Source: Blastococcus sp. TF02A-30 (GTDB taxonomy: Bacteria; Actinomycetota; Actinomycetes; Mycobacteriales; Geodermatophilaceae). Taken from it: 64,000 nt of DNA. Positions 35,369 to 44,411 of this stretch are shown one piece after another (position 1 is the first letter of the stretch; each line of letters begins with the position of its first letter). The position numbers were made by a program, and so were the translations under genes. The notes under the pieces are model-generated. The model was not told the origin of the DNA. It saw only the letters and a program-made list of their open reading frames with translations, and ran no database searches. The stretch is from the NCBI RefSeq assembly GCF_003319185.1, contig NZ_QOHJ01000008.1, forward strand, positions 62,001 to 126,000. Reading direction: 5' to 3'.

Positions 35369-36418
35369 CTAAGCGCCGGTCCAGCCGAGCAGGTCGTCGG
35401 CGGTCCGGGTGTTGATCACGCGATCGGGATCCACGCCGCACTCGACCGCCCGCTCGCAGCCGTTGCCCTGCCAGTCCAGCTGGCCGGGGGCGTGCGCGTC
35501 GGTGTCGATGGCGAACTCGCAGCCCAGCTCCACGGCCAGGCGGAGCAGCCGGCGCGGCGGGTCCAGCCGCTCGGGGCGGGAGTTGATCTCCACCGCCGTC
35601 CCGAACTCGACGCAGGCGGCGAACACCGCCTCGGCGTCGAAGACGCTCTCCGGCCGCGGCTTCTGCGTGCCGTTGCGCTGCCGGCGGCCGATGACCAGCC
35701 GGCCGGTGCAGTGCCCGAGGACGTCGGTGTGCGGGTTGGCCACCGCGCGCAGCATCCGCTCGGTCATGGCCGTCGCGTCCGCGCGCAGGTCGGAGTGCAC
35801 GCTGGCGACGACGACGTCGAGCCGGCCGAGCAGCTCGTCGGTCTGGTCGAGACTGCCGTCGACGTTGATGTCGCACTCGATGCCGGTGAGGATCCGGAAC
35901 GGGGCCAGCTCCTCGTTCAGCGCGGCGACGACGTCGAGCTGCTCCTCCAGCCGCTGGGGGCTCAGCCCGTTCGCGACGGTGAGCCGGGGCGAGTGGTCGG
36001 TGAGCGCCATGTACTCGTGGCCGAGCGCCATCGCCGACTCCGCCATCTCGCGGATCGGGCTGCCGCCGTCGGACCAGTCCGAGTGCACGTGCAGGTCGCC
36101 CCTGAGGGCGGCCCGGAACTCGGCGACGTCGTCGGCGGCGGGCACCAGCTCGGCGAGGTCCTGCTCGAGCGTGGCGAGGTACTCGGGGACCCGGCCCTGG
36201 TGCGCCTGCACGATGACGGCGGCGGTCTTGGGGCCCACGCCCTTGAGGTCCTTGAGCGTGTTGGTGCGGATCTTCAGGTCGAGTTGGCCCTCGTCGAGGC
36301 CGTCGACGACCGCCGCCGCGGTGCGGAAGGCCTGCACCCGGTAACTGGGCTCGCGGGCGCGCTCCAGGAGGAAGGCGATCCTCCGGAGCGCGGCCGCGGG
36401 CGGCAGCGGTGTGCTCAG
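35369..36418 (-). CDS. PHP-domain phosphoesterase with PolX-like N-terminal region
   Basis: 349 residues. Residues ~1-105 resemble the helix-hairpin-helix region of PolX-type polymerases (RIAFLLERAREPSYRVQAFR, DLKGVGPKTAAVIVQAHQG) but no nucleotidyltransferase active site follows. Residues ~110-349 are a PHP metal-dependent phosphoesterase: GDLHVHSDWSDG, EYMALTDHS, GIECDINVDG, VVVASVHSDL, VLGHCTGR and FAIDTDAHAP supply the metal ligands. Probable DNA-repair or nucleotide phosphoesterase. No ATG/GTG/TTG precedes the conserved region; a CTG at 36418 overlapping the upstream stop by four bases is my best start, so it is uncertain. Confidence 0.82.
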   Translation of the reverse strand: MSTPLPPAAALRRIAFLLERAREPSYRVQAFRTAAAVVDGLDEGQLDLKIRTNTLKDLKGVGPKTAAVIVQAHQGRVPEYLATLEQDLAELVPAADDVAEFRAALRGDLHVHSDWSDGGSPIREMAESAMALGHEYMALTDHSPRLTVANGLSPQRLEEQLDVVAALNEELAPFRILTGIECDINVDGSLDQTDELLGRLDVVVASVHSDLRADATAMTERMLRAVANPHTDVLGHCTGRLVIGRRQRNGTQKPRPESVFDAEAVFAACVEFGTAVEINSRPERLDPPRRLLRLAVELGCEFAIDTDAHAPGQLDWQGNGCERAVECGVDPDRVINTRTADDLLGWTGA

Positions 36419-36963
36419 CTGCGGGCCTTCTTGATCCGCTTCTCGGCCTGCTTCTGCGCCTTGGCGGCGCGCTTCTGGGCCTTCGCGAAGCTCTTCTCGG
36501 TGCCGTCGGCGGCCTTGCGCGCCGCGCGCCGGGCGCGGTAGCCGACCGACGGCTTGCCCTCGGTGTCGACGGCGGCCAGCAGCAGGCCGCCGAGCAGACC
36601 GGCGTTCTTCAGGAAGTTCGAGATCTGGCCGAAGCGCTCGGTCGGGTCGTCGTGCTCCCAGAACCGGTGCCCGGCCAGCGTCGTCGGCACGACCGAGGCC
36701 GAGAGGACGAGCGCGGTGAGGCGGGGCAGCTTGTTGAGCGCGAAGAGCGAGCCGGCCGCGACCTTGATGGCGGCGTCGGCCTGCACCCACTGCTGGACGT
36801 CCTTGGGCACCTGCACGGGCAACTGCTTGTCCGCCGTGTCGGCGATCTTCTCCACCACGGGGCGCGCGCCCGGGACGCGGTCCTGCGGCTTGCGCAGGGT
36901 GCTGATGCCGCCGTAGACGAACGGGGCGGCGAGCAGGGGCCGGGCGATCCGGCGTACCAGCAT
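36415..36963 (-). CDS. DoxX-family membrane protein with a basic coiled-coil tail
   Basis: 182 residues from ATG 36963 (GGGAAAGAGG upstream). The first ~140 residues form the DoxX four-helix membrane domain (MLVRRIARPLLAAPFVYGGI, AAIKVAAGSLFALNKLPRLT, LVLSASVVPTTLAGHRFWE, FLKNAGLLGGLLLAAVDTEG). The tail (~145-182) is Lys/Ala-rich (KAQKRAAKAQKQAEKRIKKA), probably a cytoplasmic helix binding nucleic acid or lipid. DoxX proteins are linked to redox homeostasis. It is followed directly by the PHP gene. Confidence 0.85.
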   Translation of the reverse strand: MLVRRIARPLLAAPFVYGGISTLRKPQDRVPGARPVVEKIADTADKQLPVQVPKDVQQWVQADAAIKVAAGSLFALNKLPRLTALVLSASVVPTTLAGHRFWEHDDPTERFGQISNFLKNAGLLGGLLLAAVDTEGKPSVGYRARRAARKAADGTEKSFAKAQKRAAKAQKQAEKRIKKARS

Positions 36964-37120
36964 GGTGACCTCTTTCCCTCTGGACCTCGGTGGGCGTCGG
37001 GTCGTGCACTGCCCGGAAGATCGTCCGGGCAATCCCCGCCGCCGACCGTAGTGATCACCGGGCGGCTCCGCTCCCCGGCGGTGCGGGACGGGTCCGCCCC
37101 CGCGCGCTCCGGGGACGGGG

Positions 37121-37684
37121 CTACTCGTCGCGCGCCCGGTGGGCCGAGGGCTGGGCCACCAGCCAGTCGACCAGGTGCTCGCCGGCGACGTAGGACACGC
37201 CCGCGCAGACGGTCACCTGCTCCGGGAAGACGGCCCAGACGACGACGACCGGACGGGGCGGGGGCAGGTGACCGCCGGTGGTGGTGGACAGCGCCCGCAC
37301 GACGGTGGAGGCGGTGGCCGGGAGGGACCGGTGCGCGCCCCGGGCGGTCCACGCCGCCGCGGGATCGTGCACCGGGGTGATCGTGGCGCCCTTGTGGTCG
37401 ACCGTCACGACTCCCTGCCACGCCCTGCTGGCCAGCAGGAAGAGGCCGCTGGGCCCGGCGACCAGGTGGTCGATGCGCTGGCCGCCCGGCAGCCGCACGT
37501 CGTGGTCGACGTCCCAGCCGGTCCGGGCCACGTCCCGGAGCGCGTGCGCGGTGCGGCGCCGCGCCTCGTTGCCCGCCGCCCACGCGTGGACGCGGGCCGC
37601 CGCTGCCGCGATCGCGCGCAGGGAGCTCGACGCCCCCGCGTCCACCCGGTCGTCGGTCAGGGCCCTCACGGTTGTCTGCGTCAT
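37121..37684 (-). CDS. NERD-domain (nuclease-related) protein
   Basis: 187 residues. The core DHDVRLPGGQRIDHLVAGPS then GLFLLASRAWQGVV follows the NERD pattern (I-D-H-hydrophobic-GP-G, then a strand with K/R-x-W-x-G), related to restriction-endonuclease-like nucleases; the canonical Lys is Arg here, so activity is uncertain. The N-terminal ~45 residues are helical. The C-terminal part (RPVVVVWAVFPEQVTVCAGV) is conserved in actinobacterial members. A stand-alone gene with unknown substrate. Confidence 0.75.
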   Translation of the reverse strand: MTQTTVRALTDDRVDAGASSSLRAIAAAAARVHAWAAGNEARRRTAHALRDVARTGWDVDHDVRLPGGQRIDHLVAGPSGLFLLASRAWQGVVTVDHKGATITPVHDPAAAWTARGAHRSLPATASTVVRALSTTTGGHLPPPRPVVVVWAVFPEQVTVCAGVSYVAGEHLVDWLVAQPSAHRARDE

Positions 37685-37805
37685 GGTCCAGCCATTCGAC
37701 GAGCCGGTGCGATGCCCGGGAAGCTAGCGCCGTCCCGGACCCGGTCACCACGGGTTCGCGCCGCTACGTTCGGTGACGGCCGGGCGTCGAGCGGCCCGGG
37801 TCGCC

Positions 37806-39239
37806 TCAGGCCGACCGGCAGCAGTACACGGTGAGCGGCGGGCGCTTGCGGAAGAGGAACTCGGTGGCCGCGGCGCCCATCTCGCCGTCGAAGGCGACCC
37901 GCTGCGGACCGGAGCCGGACCGCACCCGCAGCTCGCGCGCGGTGAACTTGCCGTAGCTGCGGCTGTGCTCGCTCACCCCGAGGAGCGTGGCCAGCACCGC
38001 GCGGGTGCGGCCGAAGCGGAGGTCCGCGCGCAGGTACTGGACGTCGAGCAGGCCGTCCTCCAGCCGCGGCCGCCAGGCGGGGGAGAGCCCGCGCGGGGTG
38101 TAGAGGCAGTTGCCGACGAAGAGGATCCACACCCGCAGCGGCCGGCCGTCGACCTCCAGCTGCAGCGGGGTGCCGGTGCGCAGCACCTGGGCGGCGGCCA
38201 CGGTCAGCGCCAGCCACTTGCCCAGCCGGCCGCTGAGCCGGTCGCGGCGGCGGACCATGTCGGGGTAGGCGCCGATGCTCGACGTGTTGAGGAACGGCGT
38301 GCCGTTGACCTCGGCGACGTCGACGGTCACCGCCTCCCCGGCGAGCACCGCGTCGACCGCGTCCTGCGGGGTGATCAGCCCGACGTCGCGGGCGAAGTGG
38401 TTGAGCGTGCCGGCGGGGATGACCGCCAGCGGCAGGCCGTGCTCCAGGGCGACGGCGGCCGCGGCGGCGACGCTGCCGTCGCCACCGGCCACACCGAGCG
38501 CCCGTGCGCCGTCCCGCGCCGCCGCTCCCAGCAGCTCGGCGACGCCGGCCTGCTCGGTCAGCTCCAGCACGCGGGCGCGGGGGAGGAGGCGGCGGATGTC
38601 CTCGGCGGGGTCGTAGTCGTCGGGGCCGGAGCGCGGGTTCACCGCGACCGCCAGCCCCTCGCCCTCGGGGAGCGCGGGGGCCTCGTGCGCCTGCCGCACC
38701 CGCGCCGGCTCCGTGGGCCGCACCCGCCACCAGTGCTGGGTGGCCGCCGCCACGCCGGCACCGACGGCGAGGCCCGCGACGACGTCGCCCGGGTAGTGGA
38801 CGCCCACGTGCACGCGGGAGTAGCCGACGGTCAGCGCGAGCGGGGCCAGCGCGGCGCCGGCGAGCGGGACCTCCATCGCCAGGCCGGTGGCGAACGCGGC
38901 GGCCGAGGCGGAGTGCCCGCTGGGGAACGACGTCGACGTCGGCGGGCGGCGCAGCAGCCGGTCGGCGCTGATCCCCCCGGTCTGCGGCCGGCCGCGCCGG
39001 AAGACGGGCTTGAGGACGGCGTTGACGACCGCGCTGGTGATCGCCATCGAGCCGGCGCCCCGGACGGCACCCCGGCGGAGGGCCCCGCGGCGGGTGGCGA
39101 GCAGCGCGGCCACGACCACCCACAGCTTGCCCTTGTCGGCGGCGCGGGAGAGCCGGCGCAGCCACCGGTCGGCCGGCGAGGTGGGCAGACCTCCGACGAG
39201 CGCGTGCAGGCGCGCGTCGAGGTCACGGGGGAGGGCCAC
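37806..39239 (-). CDS. Fused PAP2 phosphatase / diacylglycerol-kinase-family protein
   Basis: 477 residues. Residues ~1-170 are a PAP2 lipid phosphatase with complete motifs: KPVFRRGRP, SFPSGHSASA and GYSRVHVGVHYPGDV. Residues ~185-477 are a DAGK catalytic domain: AVNPRSG, GVAGGDGSVAAAAAVAL (nucleotide-binding GGDGT-like loop), VIPAGTLNHFARDVGL, FVGNCLYTPRG, and FDGE near the end. The fusion suggests sequential dephosphorylation and phosphorylation of a lipid such as undecaprenyl phosphate or phosphatidic acid. GTG at 39239 is the first usable start before the conserved region. The fusion is known in actinobacteria. Confidence 0.88.
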   Translation of the reverse strand: MALPRDLDARLHALVGGLPTSPADRWLRRLSRAADKGKLWVVVAALLATRRGALRRGAVRGAGSMAITSAVVNAVLKPVFRRGRPQTGGISADRLLRRPPTSTSFPSGHSASAAAFATGLAMEVPLAGAALAPLALTVGYSRVHVGVHYPGDVVAGLAVGAGVAAATQHWWRVRPTEPARVRQAHEAPALPEGEGLAVAVNPRSGPDDYDPAEDIRRLLPRARVLELTEQAGVAELLGAAARDGARALGVAGGDGSVAAAAAVALEHGLPLAVIPAGTLNHFARDVGLITPQDAVDAVLAGEAVTVDVAEVNGTPFLNTSSIGAYPDMVRRRDRLSGRLGKWLALTVAAAQVLRTGTPLQLEVDGRPLRVWILFVGNCLYTPRGLSPAWRPRLEDGLLDVQYLRADLRFGRTRAVLATLLGVSEHSRSYGKFTARELRVRSGSGPQRVAFDGEMGAAATEFLFRKRPPLTVYCCRSA

Positions 39240-39410
39240 GGCGCGGACGGTAACGCGAGCCGGCGCCCGCCCGCCGTGCCGCGCACCCGTTCCGGGGAAC
39301 CCTGCGGGCGGGCGTCGTCCGCGCGGGATCGCAGCCGGCCTCGCGGTCGACCGCGCGCTCGGCTGCCGCACCGCGAGGTCGAGTGCGTCCGGCGGGCCGA
39401 CGTCTGCGGC

Positions 39411-39941
39411 TCAGGCCTTCTGGCGGGCCCGGTAGGCGGCGACGGTCGATCGGCTGGCGCAGGTGTTCGAGCAGTACCGGCGGCTGGCGTTGCGCGAGGT
39501 GTCCACGTAGACGTCGTCGCACCCCTCGGCCGAGCAGACGCCCAGCCGCTGCCACCCGTGCTGGACCACGACCTGCGACAGCCCCATCGCGACCGTCGTC
39601 GTCAGCTGCTCGAGCGCCGGTGCGTCGGGGCGCGCGTAGTGCAGGTGCAGCGGACCGTCGTGGTCGGTGGCGTACGGCCGCGGCCGGGCCAGCGCCAGCA
39701 GCTCGTTGAGCCGGGTCAGGACGTCGGGCTGCGACTCGGCCAGCGCGACGGCGCGGATCAGGTCGGCGGCGACGGCGGCCCTGTGCGCCTCACCGGGCGA
39801 CAGCTCGAACGACGTCCCCGGCGTGAACCACTCGTCGTGGGAGCCCAGGAAGGCACGAGCCCACTCCGGGTCCTCGCGATCGGTGTTCGCCAGCTCGATG
39901 GCCAGCTCGACCGCAGTTGACCCGTAGGTGTCGTAGTCCAT
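39411..39941 (-). CDS. CGNR zinc-finger family probable regulator
   Basis: 176 residues. The N-terminal ABATE-like domain (residues 1-130, STAVELAIELANT) precedes a C-terminal zinc-ribbon: LGVCSAEGCDDVYVD, then RRYCSNTCASRSTVAAYRAR, where CASR replaces the CGNR tetrad but both Cys pairs are kept. Members act as transcriptional regulators. It is transcribed divergently from an MFS transporter at 40049 with a 107-bp gap, the usual regulator/efflux arrangement. Confidence 0.88.
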   Translation of the reverse strand: MDYDTYGSTAVELAIELANTDREDPEWARAFLGSHDEWFTPGTSFELSPGEAHRAAVAADLIRAVALAESQPDVLTRLNELLALARPRPYATDHDGPLHLHYARPDAPALEQLTTTVAMGLSQVVVQHGWQRLGVCSAEGCDDVYVDTSRNASRRYCSNTCASRSTVAAYRARQKA

Positions 39942-40048
39942 GTGACTCCCTACTGATCCGTGCTAGCGTCGGAATACGTAGGGGGTCAACGAGCCTTGAC
40001 CGCCTACCGATTCCCTTCCCCGCAAGTGTGTGTGAAACGAGCTCGTCC

Positions 40049-41257
40049 GTGCGTGCGTACCTGTCTGTCTGGCGGCTTCCGTCCGCTCCCGTCCTGCTGA
40101 TCGCCGGGTTCGCCGGTCGCCTGCCCTCGTCCATGGTGCCGCTCGCGCTGCTGCTCATGGTGCAGCAGCAGACCGGTTCCTACGCGATCGCCGGGCTCGC
40201 GGCGGCCACCCTGGGCATCGCGTCGGCGGTCATGGCCCCAGTCCTGGGCCGGGTGGCCGACCGCCGTGGCCCGCGCCCGGTGCTCCTGGCGCAGGCCGCC
40301 GCCTACCCGGTGCTGCTCGCCCTGCTGATCGCCGTCGTCCTCGGTGGCGCCCCGACCGGCGCCGTCGTCGCCGCCTCGGCCGCCGCCGGTGCCGCCACGC
40401 CGCTGGTCTCCGGCACCGTGCGCGCCCTGTGGTCGCGGGTCGACGCCCGCATCCGGCCGACCGCCTACGCGCTGGACGCCACGGCGACCGAGCTGGTCTT
40501 CGTCGTCGGCCCGTCGCTGGTCGCCGTCCTCGCCGTGGCCACCGCGCCCGCCGTGGCGGTGGCCCTCGCCGGCGGCCTCGCCGTCGCCGGCACCATCGGC
40601 ATCGCCGCCTCGGCGGCCACCCGCGCCTACGTGCCGTCGGTCGGCGTGAGCAGCCGCATGTTCTCGACCGTGCTCGCCCCCGGCATGCCGCGGGTGCTGG
40701 TCAGCGGCTCGGCTCTGATGCTGGGCTTCGGGGCGCTGGAGGTCGCCGTCCCGGCCTTCGCCGACCAGATCGGCGCGCCCGGCATGTCGGGGCTGCTGCT
40801 CGCGGTGTGGGCGCTGGGCTCGACGATCGGCGGCCTGTGGTTCGGGGCCCGGGTGCTCAGCATCTCGCTGCCCCGCCAGTACCGGCTGCTGCTGCTCGGC
40901 GTCACGATCGGCCTGGCCCCGCTGGCCTGGGTCTCCAGCCCGTGGGCGCTCGGCGCGCTGCTCTTCCTCGGCGGGACGGCGATCGCGCCGACCCTCACCG
41001 TGCAGAACACCCTGGTGGGCTCCATCGCCCCGCAGCACGCGACCACCGAGGCGTTCACCTGGCTGTCCACCATCACCGTCGGCGCCTCGGCGGTGGGTGC
41101 GGCGGTCGGTGGCGCGCTCATCGAGAGCCCGGCCGGGGTCAGCGGCAGCCTGGCCCTGGCGGCCCTGGGTGCGGCCGCGGCCGTGGCCATCACCCTCGTG
41201 CCCGGCCGTCGCGCCGCCGTCGGGCGGGCCGAGCGGCGGGATCCGGTCGCGGCGTGA
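40049..41257 (+). CDS. MFS-family transporter
   Basis: 402 residues with about 12 helices. Conserved loop 2-3 motif GRVADRRGPRPVLL after helix 2, and a duplicate half after residue ~205 (GVSSRMFSTVLAPGMPRVLV). Related to sugar/drug exporters of the MFS_1 group. GTG at 40049 is the last start before the first helix (APVLLIAGFAGRLPSSMVPL). Divergent from the CGNR regulator, which probably controls it; substrate unknown. Confidence 0.85.
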   Translation: MRAYLSVWRLPSAPVLLIAGFAGRLPSSMVPLALLLMVQQQTGSYAIAGLAAATLGIASAVMAPVLGRVADRRGPRPVLLAQAAAYPVLLALLIAVVLGGAPTGAVVAASAAAGAATPLVSGTVRALWSRVDARIRPTAYALDATATELVFVVGPSLVAVLAVATAPAVAVALAGGLAVAGTIGIAASAATRAYVPSVGVSSRMFSTVLAPGMPRVLVSGSALMLGFGALEVAVPAFADQIGAPGMSGLLLAVWALGSTIGGLWFGARVLSISLPRQYRLLLLGVTIGLAPLAWVSSPWALGALLFLGGTAIAPTLTVQNTLVGSIAPQHATTEAFTWLSTITVGASAVGAAVGGALIESPAGVSGSLALAALGAAAAVAITLVPGRRAAVGRAERRDPVAA

Positions 41258-41336
41258 CCACAGGCCCCCCGGGCGGAACCCGCCCGGGGGCGCTGGTAGT
41301 CTCTCCGTCGGCGGTTACGAGGGAACTCGGACCCCG

Positions 41337-41425
41337 GGAGGCTTCGCCTAGTCCGGTCTATGGCGCCGCACTGCTAATGCGGTTTGGGTTAATCCCCATC
41401 CCGGGTTCAAATCCCGGAGCCTCCG
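41337..41425 (+). tRNA. tRNA-Ser (GCT)
   Basis: Type II tRNA with acceptor stem GGAGGCT/AGCCTCC, discriminator G, anticodon loop CTGCTAA between CCGCA/TGCGG (anticodon GCT, reading AGC/AGU), a variable arm, and a T-arm CCGGGTTCAAATCCCGG. The CCA end is not encoded. Confidence 0.95.
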
Positions 41426-41445
41426 CGCAGGACAACTGAACACAG

Positions 41446-41518
41446 GCACCCGTAGCTCAACGGATAGAGCATCTGACTACGGATCAGAAGGTTAGGGGTT
41501 CGAATCCCTTCGGGTGCA
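41446..41518 (+). tRNA. tRNA-Arg (ACG)
   Basis: Acceptor stem GCACCCG/CGGGTGC with discriminator A; anticodon stem TCTGA/TCAGA with loop CTACGGA (anticodon ACG, wobble A read as inosine for CGU/CGC/CGA); T-arm GGGGTTCGAATCCC. Lies 20 bp after the tRNA-Ser, so the two are probably co-transcribed. Confidence 0.95.
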
Positions 41519-41536
41519 CGTCTGGTTGAGACACCG

Positions 41537-41572
41537 AGCGGCCCCGCACTTCGACGGAAGTGCGGGGCCGCT
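41537..41572 (+). terminator. Strong hairpin terminator after the tRNA pair
   Basis: Perfect 16-bp stem (41537-41552 with 41557-41572) closed by a GACG tetraloop, 18 bases past the tRNA-Arg end. T-poor tail, as expected at this GC content. Confidence 0.9.
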
Positions 41573-41709
41573 TCGTCGTCCCGGCCGGCCGGCACGTCAT
41601 CCGGATCCACGCGGAGACGGAACCGGTAGGCAGAGCGGAGTCTTCTGGTTACGGTCCACGCTGGAAGTGTGCGTGCGTGTTCACGGGGGAGGGGCTCGCC
41701 GGAGTCCCC

Positions 41710-41717
41710 AGGAGGTG
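41710..41717 (+). promoter_or_regulatory. Strong Shine-Dalgarno site setting a TTG start
   Basis: AGGAGGTG, a near-perfect anti-16S match, four bases before TTG 41722. It settles the start of the lipoprotein gene, for which no ATG or GTG is suitably placed. Confidence 0.8.
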
Positions 41718-41721
41718 TCCG

Positions 41722-42897
41722 TTGGGCCGGTTCACCAGGCTGCGCCGAGCCGCAGCCGCCGTGGTCCCAGCTCTGCTCGTCGCCGGCCTGTCCGGCTGCG
41801 GGGGTGATGCCACCGCCGACACGACCGTCCCGCGTGACGTAGCCGGCGGCGCGCTCGCCGTGGTGGTCGGCGCGCACGCCGCCGCGCCGGCCGCCGACCT
41901 CACCGGGCCCGCCGCCGCCGCGCGTGACCAGGCGGTCTCCCAGCAGTCGGCGTTCTCCGTCGTCGTCGCCGACGGCGCGCCGTACGTGGCTGCCAGCGGG
42001 GTGCTGGCGGTGAGCGGGGACGACGCGACGGAGCAGCGGGCCGGCAACCGGCAGCAGCTCGAGGAGGCGGTCACCGCCGCACGACCCCGGACGCCGGAGA
42101 CCGATCTCCTGGGGGCGCTCCGGGTGGCGGCCGACAGCATCCGGCAGGAGCCGGGGCACCGCCGGATCCTGGTCCTCGACCCAGGGCTGTCCACCGCGGG
42201 AGCGCTGGACTTCCGGCGAGCCGACCTGCTCGACGCCGTGCCGCAGGAGGTCGCCGACGCGCTGGGCAAGACCGATCAGCTGCCCAACCTCAGCGGCTTG
42301 TCCGTCCAGTTCGTCGGGCTGGGTGTAACCGCCGAGCCGCAGCCGGCGCTCACCCCGATCCGCCGCGCCCAGCTCCAGGAGCTGTGGACCACGATCGCGA
42401 CGACGGCGGGCGCCACCCACGTCGCGGCCGAGCCCGGGGCGGGGGACGGACCGCCCGCGGGCGACCTGCCGCCGGTGAGCTCCGTGGCGGTGCCGCCGGG
42501 GTACAGCTGCACGGGCACGACGATGACCATCACCGGCGGCGAGCTGGCGTTCCACCACGACACCGACAGCTGGTTCGACCCGGAGACGGCCGAGCGCATC
42601 CTGAAGCCGATCGCCGACCAGATGCTGGCCGGTCAGCTGTCGGCCGTGCTGCGCGGGACGACGGCGGCGCTGCGCGATCCCGCCGAGCAGATGATGCTCA
42701 GCTACCTCCAGGCGCAGGCGGTGGCGAACCTGTGGCTGGAGTTCAAGGTGCCGCAGCAGCAGCTCACCGTCGTCGGGCTGGGCAGCGAGTTCCCCGGGCG
42801 GATCGAGGAACGCACCGCGACGGGCGACCTCGACCCGATCGCGGCCGCGGCGAACCGCACCATCACGATCACCTTCTCGGCCCCGGTGACCTGCTGA
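41722..42897 (+). CDS. Lipoprotein with C-terminal OmpA-like domain
   Basis: 391 residues from a TTG start. Signal peptide with twin Arg-rich N-terminus, hydrophobic AAAAVVPALLVAGLSGC and lipidated Cys26. Residues ~40-260 look like a VWA-type alpha/beta domain (GGALAVVVGAHAAA, RRILVLDPGLSTAGALDFR, LSVQFVGLGVT) but without a clear MIDAS. Residues ~290-391 resemble an OmpA/MotB peptidoglycan-binding domain (DSWFDPETAERILKPIADQM, LSYLQAQAVANLWLEF, VVGLGSEFPG). It probably links membrane and peptidoglycan; role otherwise unknown. Confidence 0.75.
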   Translation: MGRFTRLRRAAAAVVPALLVAGLSGCGGDATADTTVPRDVAGGALAVVVGAHAAAPAADLTGPAAAARDQAVSQQSAFSVVVADGAPYVAASGVLAVSGDDATEQRAGNRQQLEEAVTAARPRTPETDLLGALRVAADSIRQEPGHRRILVLDPGLSTAGALDFRRADLLDAVPQEVADALGKTDQLPNLSGLSVQFVGLGVTAEPQPALTPIRRAQLQELWTTIATTAGATHVAAEPGAGDGPPAGDLPPVSSVAVPPGYSCTGTTMTITGGELAFHHDTDSWFDPETAERILKPIADQMLAGQLSAVLRGTTAALRDPAEQMMLSYLQAQAVANLWLEFKVPQQQLTVVGLGSEFPGRIEERTATGDLDPIAAAANRTITITFSAPVTC

Positions 42898-43010
42898 GCG
42901 GACGCCTCACCCGCACGGGCGGACGGGGCGGGACCCGAGGGTGATCGCGCGGCTGCGCTGGGTAGGCTCCCTCGCCACGGCCCTCCGGGGCCGGACGACG
43001 AGGGGGCGCC

Positions 43011-43211
43011 GTGAACTGGATCCTCTGGCTGGCGATCGCGTGGCCGGCCGTCGTCCTGCTGGCCGCCTTCCTGCTCGGGCGCGCCCTGCGGGCGGCTGAT
43101 CGAGCCGACGAGCGGCGCCGCCGCCCCGCCTGGCCGACCTGGCGGGTGCGGCCCGGCGCGGGCGAGACCTCCCGCCGTCGGACGCCCGCGGGCCCGCGCA
43201 GCGGCGGCTGA
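43011..43211 (+). CDS. Small single-span membrane protein (66 residues)
   Basis: GTG at 43011, shortly after GACGAGGGGGC. Sequence MNWILWLAIAWPAVVLLAAF, then LLGRALRAADRADERRRRP and a basic Arg/Pro/Gly-rich tail. Topology: one helix, cytoplasmic basic tail likely. Member of the M-x-W helix group in this window (see 21801, 28144, 32419). It precedes the glycosyltransferase at 43317 by 105 bp on the same strand. Function unknown. Confidence 0.6.
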   Translation: MNWILWLAIAWPAVVLLAAFLLGRALRAADRADERRRRPAWPTWRVRPGAGETSRRRTPAGPRSGG

Positions 43212-43316
43212 TCCGCGGCCGGACGAGGCCCGATCCGGCAGGCGCGGAACCGTCCACCAGCGCCCGGGTCGCCCCTACAGTGACCGCGTGCGCAGGCGAT
43301 CCCCGGCAGGTGGCCG

Positions 43317-44411
43317 ATGACGGGGCTGGTCGTGGCGTCGTCCTACGGGCCCACCGGGGCGAGCAGCCGGGTGCGGGTCCTCGAGTGGCTCTCGGTCCTC
43401 GGCCTGCAGGCCGAGGTGCTGGACTACATCGGGACGGCGAACGTCCGGCCGGGCACCCTCCTCCGCCGCCCCCGGGAGGTGCTCCGGGCCGAGCGGCGGT
43501 TGCGACGTCTCCGATCGGGCCCGCCGCCCGAGCGGTTGCTGGTGTCGCGCTCGATGGGCCCGTTCACCGGAGGTCGCCTCGAGGCCGCGCTGCTGCGCCG
43601 GGCCGGCTGGGGCGTCTACGACTTCGACGACGCCCTGCACGCCGACGACCGCGGCGGCATCCACCGGTTCTTCGGCGAGGGCGCCGGTTGGGCGCCGGCC
43701 GTGCGCGCCGCCGACCTGGTCATCGCCGGGAACCAGCACCTGGCCGACGCCGCGGCCGGGCTGGCGCGCGAGGTGCAGGTCATCCCCAGCTGCGTCCACC
43801 CGGACGCCTACCCGATGAAGCAGGAGTACGCGGTCGGGCCCGAGCCCCGGCTGATCTGGGTGGGCTCCCCGTCGACGGAGCGGTACCTGGAGGCGGTGGC
43901 ACCGGCCCTGCTCGAGGTGCACCGGCGCACCGGCGCACGGCTCACCGTGGTGAGCGCCGGCGACCGCCCCCTGGGCGAGCTCGACACCATCACCGACCGC
44001 GTGCAGTGGGACGGCCCGCGCACCGACGCGCTGCTGGCGCAGGCCGACTGCGGTCTCATGCCGCTGCCGGACACCCCGTTCACCCGCGGCAAGTGCGCGT
44101 ACAAGCTGCTGCAGTACGGCGCCGCCGGGCTGCCGGCGGTCGCCTCACCGGTCGGCGTGAACGCCGAGGTGGTGCGCCAGCTCGACGGGTGGGCCGCCTC
44201 GGAGGCCGACGACTGGGTCGACGCGCTCGTCGAGGTGCTGACCGCTCCGGAGGCGGCCCGCCGGGCCCGCGGCCGCGCTGCCCGGCGGGCGGTAGAGGAG
44301 CACTACAGCTACGCGGCGTGGGCGCCCGCCTTCCGCCGCGCGCTGCGGCTGCCGGAGGAGCCGACGGCGTGGACGCCGGATCAGGAGGCCCCGGCCGAAC
44401 CCCTGAGGTAG
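43317..44411 (+). CDS. GT-B glycosyltransferase (GT4-like)
   Basis: 364 residues. The N-terminal domain starts LVVASSYGPTGASSRVRVLE, a common opening of GT4-like proteins that bind acceptors near a glycine-rich loop. The C-terminal nucleotide-sugar domain has LIWVGSPSTERYLE, LMPLPDTPFTRGKCAYKLLQ and YGAAGLPAVASPVGVNAEVV, where the usual E-x7-E is reduced to K-x-x-Y-K-x-LQYGAAGLP. Adds one sugar to the locus-2 glycan, presumably. Convergent with the GT4 gene at 44381, overlapping it by 31 bp at the 3' ends. Confidence 0.82.
   Translation: MTGLVVASSYGPTGASSRVRVLEWLSVLGLQAEVLDYIGTANVRPGTLLRRPREVLRAERRLRRLRSGPPPERLLVSRSMGPFTGGRLEAALLRRAGWGVYDFDDALHADDRGGIHRFFGEGAGWAPAVRAADLVIAGNQHLADAAAGLAREVQVIPSCVHPDAYPMKQEYAVGPEPRLIWVGSPSTERYLEAVAPALLEVHRRTGARLTVVSAGDRPLGELDTITDRVQWDGPRTDALLAQADCGLMPLPDTPFTRGKCAYKLLQYGAAGLPAVASPVGVNAEVVRQLDGWAASEADDWVDALVEVLTAPEAARRARGRAARRAVEEHYSYAAWAPAFRRALRLPEEPTAWTPDQEAPAEPLR

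Noticed and set aside
41337-41518. tRNA pair considered as an island attachment site
   Set aside because: No integrase gene and no partial tRNA 3'-end copy noticed in the window; flanking genes on both sides look ordinary.
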